A stretch of DNA of 64,000 bases from Colwellia piezophila ATCC BAA-637 (GTDB lineage Bacteria > Pseudomonadota > Gammaproteobacteria > Enterobacterales > Alteromonadaceae): NCBI RefSeq assembly GCF_000378625.1, contig NZ_KB905173.1:1-64000 (forward strand). The letters are read 5' to 3'. The position numbers were made by a program, and so were the translations under genes. Shown piece after piece: positions 53,641 through 62,167 of this stretch. Every line of letters begins with the position of its first letter. The first letter of the stretch is position 1. The notes beneath the pieces were generated by a model. It ran no database searches and had not been told where the DNA came from. It saw only the letters and a list, made by a program, of their open reading frames with translations.

Positions 53641-54837
53641 TTACCAGGCAGAGCCTGCTTGAATGTAAAAAACTGTATCCTCAGGTCCTTTAGCGATATC
53701 TATGCCCATATTAAAATCGTAACGTCTAGCAATTAAATACCGAAATCCAGCGCCCTTGCTGATCCGGCTACTACTGTCTGAGAAATCAGAAAAACTATCA
53801 CTGGCTTTACCAATGCCGGCAAATGCACTCACTTCCCAACGAAAATTGATTTTGTAAGCCACTTCAAGCTCTGACATAGCAACTGATTTCCCCTGGTAGC
53901 GGGCTGCAGGAATACCACGCATTGAAATAAACGGTGTCGCGTAAGGTGGTAATACCTGCGCAGAGTCAACATAGTTAACTTCAACTCTGATGGCTGTGCG
54001 CCATTGTTCATTGATTTTAAAGTAGTTCAGTGCGGTTAATTCCGTTAAGGTGTAGTCAACGTCTGAGCCGATAACATCATCAAACCAAAGATAATTCAAC
54101 TCATACTTGAGTCCATCTGTAGGTGAAAAAAAGTTATCTCTTGAGTCATATTCCAGTGTTAGACCTGCGCCAGAAGTCACTATGTTAGTAGAAAGTATAT
54201 TGTTAAAGCCAGGGGGTAAATCGCCCGGTAAATCCGTAGGCTTGCCAATATTGACGATACTAACCTGGGCATCGATATAGCGATGTAATGGACCAAAATA
54301 AAAGGCACTATCACCGAGTTTAAATTTTAGCGTTTGCATGATTGCGGTGGCTTGAGTATTGATTGTCAAAGGCTTTGGTAGCTGAAGATCACCAAAGCCA
54401 TAAAAATCTATATTTATATCACCATAACCACCACCGCCCATATAACGAATTCGCCCTTTGTTAAAGAAACCAAGGTGACCTCCGCCTAGAAAGTATGAGT
54501 CATTACCTGTATAGGCACCAAATGCCGCTGATATACTTGGCGGCATTAAACTGTGGGCTGCCTTGTTATTGTTTTCATCTTGCATAGCCGCTAAACGGGC
54601 AGCTTGTTCTTCTTTGCTTTCATGAAAAAATAAACCCATCATACCAAGGCCGCCATCTACTGCAGGGTCGGTAATGATTACGGGGACAGGTAAGAAGCCG
54701 TAAGCATTCTCTGAAAGGTAACGAGAAGCATCGAATTTTCCATCGAACTTATCGGTAAAAATATCTGCAGCGGCAAAGACATTGGTTGAGAGGAATGATA
54801 ACAAGGTAAGTGCGGTGATATTTTTTAAAAAGGTCAT
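53641..54837 (-). CDS. BamA/TamA-type outer-membrane barrel protein
   Basis: Encodes 398 residues with a signal peptide (about 1-22, ending NVFAA). The C-terminal part (about 80-398) is a 16-strand-like barrel in the bacterial surface antigen (D15) class: LTLEYDSRDNFFSPTDGLKYEL (about residues 226-247) and MRGIPAARYQGKSVAMSELEVA are the classic strands, with the sequence ending in the aromatic-bearing QAGSAW. POTRA domains are missing, so it is a short, BamA-like, patatin-type relative. The role in the outer membrane is unknown. Confidence 0.8.
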   Translation of the reverse strand: MTFLKNITALTLLSFLSTNVFAAADIFTDKFDGKFDASRYLSENAYGFLPVPVIITDPAVDGGLGMMGLFFHESKEEQAARLAAMQDENNNKAAHSLMPPSISAAFGAYTGNDSYFLGGGHLGFFNKGRIRYMGGGGYGDINIDFYGFGDLQLPKPLTINTQATAIMQTLKFKLGDSAFYFGPLHRYIDAQVSIVNIGKPTDLPGDLPPGFNNILSTNIVTSGAGLTLEYDSRDNFFSPTDGLKYELNYLWFDDVIGSDVDYTLTELTALNYFKINEQWRTAIRVEVNYVDSAQVLPPYATPFISMRGIPAARYQGKSVAMSELEVAYKINFRWEVSAFAGIGKASDSFSDFSDSSSRISKGAGFRYLIARRYDFNMGIDIAKGPEDTVFYIQAGSAW

Positions 54838-54941
54838 GTTTCACTCTAAAGTCTGGGGGCGCTATCGTTTGCGGTTATACAGTGGAAGCGCTGATGTTGT
54901 GACAATTTTCCACTAGAAGTTACTTATTGGCAAGTATTCTG

Positions 54942-55871
54942 TTACAGAATTTGCAGTAATATCTTATCTTTCAGCCATTGATGAGCAGCGCTATTTACCG
55001 TGCGTTGATGTTGCAGTAGGAACAGCTCGATCATATTACTCTGGGTTTGCTCAAACTGATAAACACTGACCAATTCTTCTTTATAAGGTGAGGCATTGGC
55101 GAAGAAACTAGGGGCGATAAGTAAGGTATCTGTTGATTTTAATAACTCTACTAATATGCTTATCTGGCTAGTTTGTAGTTGAATATCTCGCTTAAAACCT
55201 TGTTTGAGCAGAATGCTATCAATAGGGTGGGTAAAATTGACACCGATATCTTCTCGTATATTAAGATCAAGAAACCGATAAGCTAAACAATCCGCTAATT
55301 CAAGTTTATTTCGCATGGCTAGCGGGTGTTTTTTTCGCGCAAAAATGGCCAATGAAACCTTTCCTAATGACGTGGCAATAAAAGCCGGATCGATTGATTT
55401 CTCAACTTGAATAGCAAAATCTAAAAAGCCTGATTCAAGTGACTTATTTGAGCTGGGTTTAAGGGGGTATTCCAAAAGTTGTACCGCGGGTGCTTCAATG
55501 CTTACTGCTTTGAATAAGGGTAAAAAAATAGCATGGCTAGTTAAAGCGGGCAGTGAAATAGAGAAGCTCTTCTCGCATGTTTTTGCTGAGAAGTTATCAT
55601 CGTGAAGTATAGACTCAAGTTTTTGTAATAAATCAGGTAATAAAATTTCAATGCTTTGTGCTTTTTCCGTTGGCACTATACCGGTTGAGGTGCGATGAAA
55701 AAGCGGGTCGTCAAAAAGTTCTCTCAAGCGTTGCAAAGTTCTACTCATTGCCGACTGCGATAAATACAAACGTTCAGCGGCTCTGCTGACATTCCTTTCT
55801 TTTAATAACACACTCAATGATACTAATAAATTAAGGTCGATTCGCGCTAATTTTTGTTCTAATAAAGCCAT
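54942..55871 (-). CDS. LysR-family regulator
   Basis: Encodes 309 residues. The N-terminal HTH (LSVLLKERNVSRAAERLYLS, then QSAMSRTLQRLREL, residues 17-52) and the substrate-binding domain (about 95-300) are as in LysR. The family normally autoregulates and controls a divergent gene; here the divergent gene starting at 56036 (DUF4136 lipoprotein) is the natural candidate. The effector is unknown. Confidence 0.85.
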   Translation of the reverse strand: MALLEQKLARIDLNLLVSLSVLLKERNVSRAAERLYLSQSAMSRTLQRLRELFDDPLFHRTSTGIVPTEKAQSIEILLPDLLQKLESILHDDNFSAKTCEKSFSISLPALTSHAIFLPLFKAVSIEAPAVQLLEYPLKPSSNKSLESGFLDFAIQVEKSIDPAFIATSLGKVSLAIFARKKHPLAMRNKLELADCLAYRFLDLNIREDIGVNFTHPIDSILLKQGFKRDIQLQTSQISILVELLKSTDTLLIAPSFFANASPYKEELVSVYQFEQTQSNMIELFLLQHQRTVNSAAHQWLKDKILLQIL

Positions 55872-56035
55872 ATTATTTTACCGGTGTAGTGTGCAAGTAA
55901 TAAATTCAGTATATATGAATATGCACTATACGCATATCTATCATGACTATAAGTCGCTGTATTGCATAGTGTCACGGGCATATACTCATTTCATTGTTAT
56001 TAATAAGTCATCCCGGTAATAAAAGAGAGGTTAAT

Positions 56036-56638
56036 ATGAAAACTCTAACAGCAGGTAAAACACCAGTTAACATGTTGAAAATACAGAATAAAGTCACTAC
56101 GTTAGTCGCCTTTTCATCAATATTACTACTTGGCGCTTGTGCAACTAACTATGTACCAGAGACAGATAAAAGCAGTTCATATGATTTTTCCAAGATCGAG
56201 ACCTATAGCGTTATTGGAGATGAACAACTTAAAAATCCGATGTTTAGTGACATTGACCGAGAGCGCTTTGATGCCGCAATAGATATCTCAATGCAGCGCT
56301 ACAATATTGAAGAGGTTAGCGCTGAAGAAGCCGATGTCTTAGTGAGTTATTTTGTCGTCACTAAAGATAAAATAAAAGTCAGCGCTAGTTATAGCGGTGG
56401 TTATGCCAACAGTTGTTATCGTTGTGGTTACGGCTATGGCGGCGGAGTAACTCACTTCAATACCCGTAACTATGTTGAAGGTACACTAGTGGTTGATATT
56501 ATTGATAGTGAAAGTAAGCTAAGTGTCTATCGTAGCATGTTAACTAAACCATTAAAGTCTTATGAAAATACACAAGAACGAGAGCAAGCTATAAATAAAA
56601 TTGTCAGCGATATGATGCAGAAATTACCGCTGGGTTAG
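56036..56638 (+). CDS. DUF4136 lipoprotein
   Basis: Encodes 200 residues from the ATG at 56036, chosen because GAGAGG is just before it; an earlier frame start at 55994 has no ribosome site. The lipobox SILLLGAC (cysteine about residue 35) predicts a lipid-anchored protein. YDFSKIETYSVIGD, DVLVSYFVVTKDK and a glycine/tyrosine-rich CYRCGYGYGGGVTH stretch fit DUF4136. It is probably outer-membrane anchored and of unknown function. It is divergent from the LysR gene. Confidence 0.75.
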   Translation: MKTLTAGKTPVNMLKIQNKVTTLVAFSSILLLGACATNYVPETDKSSSYDFSKIETYSVIGDEQLKNPMFSDIDRERFDAAIDISMQRYNIEEVSAEEADVLVSYFVVTKDKIKVSASYSGGYANSCYRCGYGYGGGVTHFNTRNYVEGTLVVDIIDSESKLSVYRSMLTKPLKSYENTQEREQAINKIVSDMMQKLPLG

Positions 56639-56839
56639 TAAGCAAACCTTAGCAGTATTAACCGCTTCATCACAATGACAATACTCGCCCGTTAATGGAT
56701 TCATCGAGCCTAGTTAAAAAAAAAATGGCTAGGTACAAGCTAAGTACTTAATTAACTTGTGCTTTGTCTAAGAGTCGCGTTTAATAACTTAAATTTTTTA
56801 CAAAATACCAATTGGTTTTATATCCTGGAGAACTTACCA

Positions 56840-58456
56840 ATGAATACATTTCCCAAAGTAGTTACCGCGGTAGTAACAACGCTAATACTGGCGAGTATGC
56901 AGAGTGTCTGGGCTGTTGATAAAGAAGTAACACCGGGTTTTAATCATAAAATCCCTGAGCAAATCATGACGCCTAATAAAGTACAAACTCGCATTGGCGA
57001 ATTGACTTTTTATGATGGCATGCCTACCGATGCAACCCTTAAAAAAGTGTATGACAACCTAGATTTTATTCGTGGCGTTGATGTGTTTCTTAATTTTATT
57101 CCGGCAACGTCTATTGAAGGTATCCGTTTAGGAATGAAGCAACTTGGCGTTGATAATTATAATGAAGTACTTGTTTTTGATAACTTAATGGACTCAAATC
57201 CTTTATTTTTAACGGGTAATACCGATACTGTCTATGCGACAGTAATGCTTGATCTTGAAAAAGATGGCGTGACTGTTGTTGAAATTCCTGCCGGTGCTGG
57301 CCCCGGTACAGTAAATGATGCTTTCTTCCGTTTTGTTGTTGATATGGGGGCGCCAGGTCCAGACGCTCAAAAAGGCGGTACTTACATTATTTTACCACCA
57401 GACTATAAAGGCGAACTAAAACCCACCTTAAATGGCATGCAGTACAGAGGTAAAGATACTCGAATTACTACTATGGTTGCGGGTAAAGAAACTAAAGCTT
57501 GGGTAGCACAATCCACAAGTTACACTAACTGGTTAATATTACGTGGCTTTTTAAAAGATGGTAAACCAGAACATGCTGCCAATATGTGGCGAACTGGCTT
57601 AAAAATATACCCATTGAAAGAGGCTAACAGCCCGAAAAAAATGAAATTTACCAATGGCTCAGGAAAATATTTCAATACAGTGCACGCTAATAATTTTGAA
57701 TTCTATGAAGAGTTATGGCATGTCTTACAAAAAGAACCTATTTCTTTCTTAGATCCTGAACTTCGTGGTCAAGCAGCAGCCATTGGTATTCAAAAAGGTA
57801 AACCTTTTGCCCCAGATGCTCGCATGAAAGCGATATTAAAAGATGCTGTCGCGGTGGGTAATGCCACAGCGCGAGGTATTTCATTAAGACCTCGTGATGA
57901 AAACGCTTACTTATTTGAAGGTAAGCAATGGTATACCGGTTTTGTCGGTAAAGATTACCAATGGTTAAAAGACAAAGGCATGGGCGGTCGTAACTTAGAT
58001 GCGCGTACGTTATTCTTTTATTCAGCGACCGTAAATACGCCAGCAATGGCACTGGAAATTCCAGGTGTAGGTTCAAATTATGCTTTTGCTACAGCAGATG
58101 AAAATGGTGATATTTTATATGGCGAAAAAAATTACCGGGTAAATATACCTAAAAATGTACCCGCAAAAGATTTTTGGTCGGTAGTGGTTTATGACCCACA
58201 AACACGTTCAGAATTACAAGTACCAGGCGGCTCCATTTATCCGAGTAAGAATAATAAGCGTGATGCCTTAGTTTATAATGATGATGGCAGTGTTGATCTG
58301 TACTTTGGTCCTAGCTTGCCCAAAGGTGCACCTAAAGCTAACTGGACACAAACAACACCAGATAAAGCGTGGTTTGTCTTGCTGCGTTTATATGGCCCAT
58401 TACAACCTTGGTTTGATAAAGCATGGCAACCGGGTGATTTTAAATTAATCGACTAG
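56840..58456 (+). CDS. Exported DUF1254/DUF1214 protein
   Basis: Encodes 538 residues from the ATG at 56840, with CTGGAGA before it and a signal peptide (about 1-25, ending SVWAVD) right at the start. The DUF1254 part (about 50-180; YDNLDFIRGVDVFLNFIPAT) precedes DUF1214 (about 400-520; ARTLFFYSATVNTPAMALEI, GKNYRVNIPKNVPAKDFWSVV). These paired domains make a large family of exported proteins of unknown function; some are near transport and detoxification genes. It is a single gene. Confidence 0.8.
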   Translation: MNTFPKVVTAVVTTLILASMQSVWAVDKEVTPGFNHKIPEQIMTPNKVQTRIGELTFYDGMPTDATLKKVYDNLDFIRGVDVFLNFIPATSIEGIRLGMKQLGVDNYNEVLVFDNLMDSNPLFLTGNTDTVYATVMLDLEKDGVTVVEIPAGAGPGTVNDAFFRFVVDMGAPGPDAQKGGTYIILPPDYKGELKPTLNGMQYRGKDTRITTMVAGKETKAWVAQSTSYTNWLILRGFLKDGKPEHAANMWRTGLKIYPLKEANSPKKMKFTNGSGKYFNTVHANNFEFYEELWHVLQKEPISFLDPELRGQAAAIGIQKGKPFAPDARMKAILKDAVAVGNATARGISLRPRDENAYLFEGKQWYTGFVGKDYQWLKDKGMGGRNLDARTLFFYSATVNTPAMALEIPGVGSNYAFATADENGDILYGEKNYRVNIPKNVPAKDFWSVVVYDPQTRSELQVPGGSIYPSKNNKRDALVYNDDGSVDLYFGPSLPKGAPKANWTQTTPDKAWFVLLRLYGPLQPWFDKAWQPGDFKLID

Positions 58457-58868
58457 TTAGTTTATTTGCTATAAGTAGTCCTTATGATGATTTCAATAAG
58501 GGCTACGGATTCGAAATATCTCGGCATTATAGCTATATAGTGCGTCTTCATTACCCGAACGAGTATAATCGATACAAAATCTATTGGTGCGCTGCGAGTA
58601 ACAATAACATCTGAGCCATAATCCCTAGCTATTAACGCGGCACTAAGCGGTACTATGGCTCAGGTGTTATAAGCGACCTCTGTAAAAACCACTAGCCCCA
58701 AATCATGTATCATGGCAATTCGCTAGGTATTGAAAAGCCTGGTAATGATAATTATGTATGGTGAAGTATTTTACTCGACGGCTTATAAATATGATGCCAT
58801 GAGTCGTATAATTGTTTAAAATTGTTATTAATGTTACCCGACCCTGAAGCTTATATTTAAGCCTTTCT
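58457..58868. other. Gene-less stretch with long hairpins
   Basis: TAGTCCTTAT (about 58475-58484) pairs with ATAAGGGCTA (about 58495-58504), a likely weak terminator for the DUF1254 gene. AACATCTGAGCCATA (58606-58620) pairs with TATGGCTCAGGTGTT (58654-58668) with one wobble around 33 bases; this 15-base stem is unexplained. No coding signal is seen. The promoter of the phospholipase gene should be in the last 100 bases. Confidence 0.45.
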
Positions 58869-59837
58869 ATGAAAAAACGCCTAATCATTAAAATTTTATC
58901 CTTATGTTTATTAGTATTTAGTTGCTTGAGCTATGCGACTGATAATATTCATGATCTCAAAGAAATAACTAAAAATAACCCACAAGCGTCTGTTAAGTCA
59001 GAAGAAAAAGCAGAGTCAGAATCAAAGTCTGCTTACTTTGATCGCCTTTCCTCTCAAAAAAAAGCGTCATTTGATCCCTATATTATAACGCCTCATAAAA
59101 TGACCTATCTTTTACCCTTTAGTATTTCAGATAATATGAACAGGGAAATCTATGACGGTATTGGTCAATGGGGTGAAGAAATACAGAGTCTTGAGGCAAA
59201 GTTTCAATTTAGTTTGAAGATTCCTTTAACGCGAGATGCTATTTTTACTGAAGGTGATAGCTTGGACTTTGGCTTCACTTTGCAATCTTGGTGGCAGCTT
59301 TATAACCAAGAATTATCACGTCCGTTTAGAGAGACCAACTACCAACCTGAACTGTTTTATACCGCACCGCTTGATTGGCACCCCCTTGGTGGTCAAACCA
59401 ATATGGTGCTTGGTTTTGAACATCAATCCAATGGCCGAACGCAAATGTTATCGCGTAGTTGGAATCGTTTGTACTATACCTTTACGTTTGCCAAAGATAA
59501 TTATGCTGTGTCATTTCGTCCTTGGTGGAAGATTCCAGAAGGTGATAAACCGACAACACCCGATGAGTCTGCCAATGATAATGTTGATATTTCGGATTAT
59601 ATGGGGCATTTTGATTTAACTATTCTTTATCAGTGGCATAACCTTGAGTTTTCGTTCGTTGGTCGTCAAAACTTTAAAGAACATAAGGGTGGTATGGAGA
59701 TAGGTATGACTTTTCCATTATCGGGTAAGTTGAGAGGTTACTTTCAATACACCAGTGGTTACGGTGAGAGTTTGATTGATTATAACCACTCACAACAGAC
59801 TTTCGGTATTGGTATCGCGCTAACTGAAATGTTTTAA
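58869..59837 (+). CDS. pldA: Outer-membrane phospholipase A1
   Basis: Encodes 322 residues with a signal peptide (about 1-24, ending LSYATD). The catalytic set is seen in GFEHQSNGR (His185, Ser187), the OMPLA signature, with the supporting Asn downstream (SRSWNRLYYTF). The barrel ends in the aromatic TEMF. It hydrolyses phospholipids in the outer membrane, with calcium-dependent dimerisation. The first 60 mature residues form a hydrophilic, Lys/Glu-rich extension that most OMPLA proteins lack. It is a single gene with a terminator behind it. Confidence 0.88.
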   Translation: MKKRLIIKILSLCLLVFSCLSYATDNIHDLKEITKNNPQASVKSEEKAESESKSAYFDRLSSQKKASFDPYIITPHKMTYLLPFSISDNMNREIYDGIGQWGEEIQSLEAKFQFSLKIPLTRDAIFTEGDSLDFGFTLQSWWQLYNQELSRPFRETNYQPELFYTAPLDWHPLGGQTNMVLGFEHQSNGRTQMLSRSWNRLYYTFTFAKDNYAVSFRPWWKIPEGDKPTTPDESANDNVDISDYMGHFDLTILYQWHNLEFSFVGRQNFKEHKGGMEIGMTFPLSGKLRGYFQYTSGYGESLIDYNHSQQTFGIGIALTEMF

Positions 59838-59857
59838 TTCAATGAAATTGTAAAAAG

Positions 59858-59892
59858 AAAAAGGGCTTACTTATTGAGTAGGCCCTTTTGCA
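59858..59892. terminator. Bidirectional terminator between pldA and next gene
   Basis: AAAAAGGGC(TTACT) pairs with (AGTAG)GCCCTTTT around a TATTG loop, with A and T runs at the two ends. It serves pldA and the convergent gene that stops at 59911. Confidence 0.75.
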
Positions 59893-59910
59893 TTTGTATA
59901 GGGGGATCTG

Positions 59911-60270
59911 TCAGCCGGTTTCTTTTAAGAAGCGGTAGTTACCTTTAATGTCATTTTGATATTGTGGGCAAAACTGACCCAGTGGTGCTTCAATTTTTAG
60001 CACGCCATAACCTTGATGTGCTTTCCGTTTTACTCGATCCCAGCTAATACCCTCTATGGTCATATAGCCGTCACTAAAAGCTTTTAATCGAGCAAGTTCT
60101 TTGAATTTATTTTTGTCTATAGGTTGGTTACAATCTCGTTCAAGGTAAATTAACTTACTAGCAGCTTCAGCCAATAATAATTCTATTTCACCTTTTTCTG
60201 ACTTGGTCAGAGTCTCAGTGGCTAAGCTAGCATTGCTAATGAGTAATAAAGTTATCAGGAGTTTTTTCAT
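59911..60270 (-). CDS. Small exported protein, unknown
   Basis: Encodes 119 residues with a signal peptide (MKKLLITLLLISNASLATET, about 1-18). The mature part is mainly helical with two cysteines (near 47 and 101, ERDCNQPIDKN and LGQFCPQYQN), which may form a disulfide in the periplasm. GEIELLLAEAASKLIYLERDC is the longest helix. I do not recognise the family with certainty. It faces pldA tail to tail. Confidence 0.6.
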   Translation of the reverse strand: MKKLLITLLLISNASLATETLTKSEKGEIELLLAEAASKLIYLERDCNQPIDKNKFKELARLKAFSDGYMTIEGISWDRVKRKAHQGYGVLKIEAPLGQFCPQYQNDIKGNYRFLKETG

Positions 60271-60787
60271 CAGTTACCCTTACTATTCCATGTTCGAAGA
60301 TGAGAACCTTAAGCATTCAATTGAAAGCTCAAGTCCATCTTTGTTGTATAAGCACACGGTGTGGCTTGTGCTTATACAATAGGGAAATGGGGTAATTAAG
60401 TACAATGACTTCAATGCACAAATGATATGCGTGTTCAGCATACTCTTTGAATTTTGAGGGCTTTACTTTATTCGCTCTCGTTATTCACCGGTCGATTAAC
60501 TTCATTGCTAAGGGACTAACATTGCTAATTTTTACTATCGGGGTAGAGAATATTGACTTGAATAGACCAAATTAAAGTCTATTTATAAGGTGGGACAATT
60601 TTCAGCGGGAAAGCTTATTTTACTAGCAGATAGACATTTTAATCATCGACTCTTATATCGACAAAAATATAACTGTCAATAAATCATCAAGTGTATTGGC
60701 AATAATGACGATACTAAAAAGCAGAGCGATTATAGTCGCTCTGCTTAAGATTTAAGATTTAAGATTTAAGGTTGATGTTAGTAATTA
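60271..60787. other. Gene-less stretch with perfect inverted repeat and hairpin
   Basis: TTGTATAAGCACA (60344-60356) pairs perfectly with TGTGCTTATACAA (60367-60379) around 10 bases. At 60720-60747, AGCAGAGCGA pairs with TCGCTCTGCT and is followed on the minus strand by TTTTTAG, a good terminator for the cytochrome gene. TTAAGAT is repeated three times at 60746-60766. No gene is seen. Confidence 0.5.
60719..60748 (-). terminator. Terminator of the cytochrome gene
   Basis: Read on the minus strand, AAGCAGAGCGA pairs with TCGCTCTGCTT around a 6-base loop, then TTTTTAG. It lies about 40 bases after the stop at 60788. Confidence 0.78.
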
Positions 60788-62098
60788 TTAAGATTTAGAG
60801 CAATCAGCACTAGGAAGATTATTTATCCAATAATTAATTAAAGCTACGCCTTCTCCATGCACAGTACTTCTGCCAAGCTCTGGCATACGGTGTCGCTGAT
60901 CATTAGTACTCATTCTGAATAATAAGTAAGAATCATCTGGGCTGCCAGGGATAACATCAGCAGGGTAATCTGCGTGACCACCCGCTACCGCCACTTTACA
61001 AACACCAAAGCGTTGCGGATTTTCTGCATAATCACGGTTATATTCTAGTTGTAAACCGCTACCACCAGCAGGACCTGCATAATTCTCTTCTGGAATGGTT
61101 AACTCAGAACGATGGCAATGCGCACAGTTAACATCAAGATATGCTCTCGCTGTGTCCATTACTTGCTCATGAGGCAGCGCTGTAATATCAAGTTCATCGT
61201 TAAAAATATCAACTTTATCTATGGTTGAAATATCCGTAGGTAGGCCAACTAATACCTGATTGTCCGCTAAGTACTGTAGCTGATTAGCGGTAGTATCAAG
61301 GTAAACATGTTCAATGTTAAGATTTCGCGCCTTTGGACCTATTGGTTTAAATATCGGCTGCCTAGTATCATCGGGCCCTTGGCTTAGCGGAACTACCGAG
61401 TGACAACTGGTACAAGCAGAGGCTTTAGGTACTGAGTAGCTAAAAGTTTTCACTTCGCCTTTGTGAGTGGTAGTCATGTTTTCAATGGTTTTACCTGTGA
61501 TGGCAATTTTTGCATCGGTGACATCCGCCCAATAATAAGGGCGCGCTACCCAGCCATTCTCACGGTGGATTAATAATCTGGTTTCAATAAGCAGCTCTTC
61601 GCCATCACGATTGGCGGTATCTGCTGGCATAGTAAATGTTTTTACCAAGACGCTACCAACAGGAAACTCAAGTACTTCATCTTGACTGTATTTAATTTGT
61701 TTTCCTTCGGGAATGAAAGCAAAGCGATATTTTGTGGCGTAATCGGTAAACAGTGGTACCGCTAAATTGAAGGCTACACCACCATTGCTTGGATTTTCAG
61801 TAGGGTTCATGCTGTCTTGAAACAGATTATAATCAGATAAGTTACGACAAGTCTCTGTCATTAACGCATTCCAGTTAACGCCTTCTGTGGTGGCATCACA
61901 GTCACCTTTATTTTCATCAGGACCACCCGCATTCGCATTGATTAAATTAACAGGCGGCGTTGTTTCAACAGGTGGCGTTTCAACCTGATCAGTGCTTTCG
62001 TCACCGCCACAGGCAGTGAGTAATAACGAGGTTATAGCCACTAGCATTAAGCTACGTGACGTCTGATATTTAATTGTTTTTATCATACTATTTACCAC
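60788..62098 (-). CDS. Diheme cytochrome-like lipoprotein (SO2930/TIGR03806-type)
   Basis: Encodes 436 residues. The lipobox SLLLTACGG (about residues 24-32) predicts a lipid-anchored protein. Two heme-binding CxxCH motifs are present, CTSCH (about 231-235) and CAHCH (about 325-329). The regions before them (WNALMTETCRNLSDYNLF, then VPLFTDYATKYRFAFIPEG) fit what I recall of the SO2930/TIGR03806 family. In that family it typically goes with a TIGR03805-type beta-helix lipoprotein, and exactly such a gene (62168-63772) lies immediately upstream. An extracytoplasmic redox function is likely, but the substrate is unknown. Confidence 0.82.
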   Translation of the reverse strand: MVNSMIKTIKYQTSRSLMLVAITSLLLTACGGDESTDQVETPPVETTPPVNLINANAGGPDENKGDCDATTEGVNWNALMTETCRNLSDYNLFQDSMNPTENPSNGGVAFNLAVPLFTDYATKYRFAFIPEGKQIKYSQDEVLEFPVGSVLVKTFTMPADTANRDGEELLIETRLLIHRENGWVARPYYWADVTDAKIAITGKTIENMTTTHKGEVKTFSYSVPKASACTSCHSVVPLSQGPDDTRQPIFKPIGPKARNLNIEHVYLDTTANQLQYLADNQVLVGLPTDISTIDKVDIFNDELDITALPHEQVMDTARAYLDVNCAHCHRSELTIPEENYAGPAGGSGLQLEYNRDYAENPQRFGVCKVAVAGGHADYPADVIPGSPDDSYLLFRMSTNDQRHRMPELGRSTVHGEGVALINYWINNLPSADCSKS

Positions 62099-62167
62099 TA
62101 CATATAAAGCTGGCGAAGTTTTAATTTCGCCAGCAAGTTTAATATTGAATGCTAGGATTAGCTGTTG

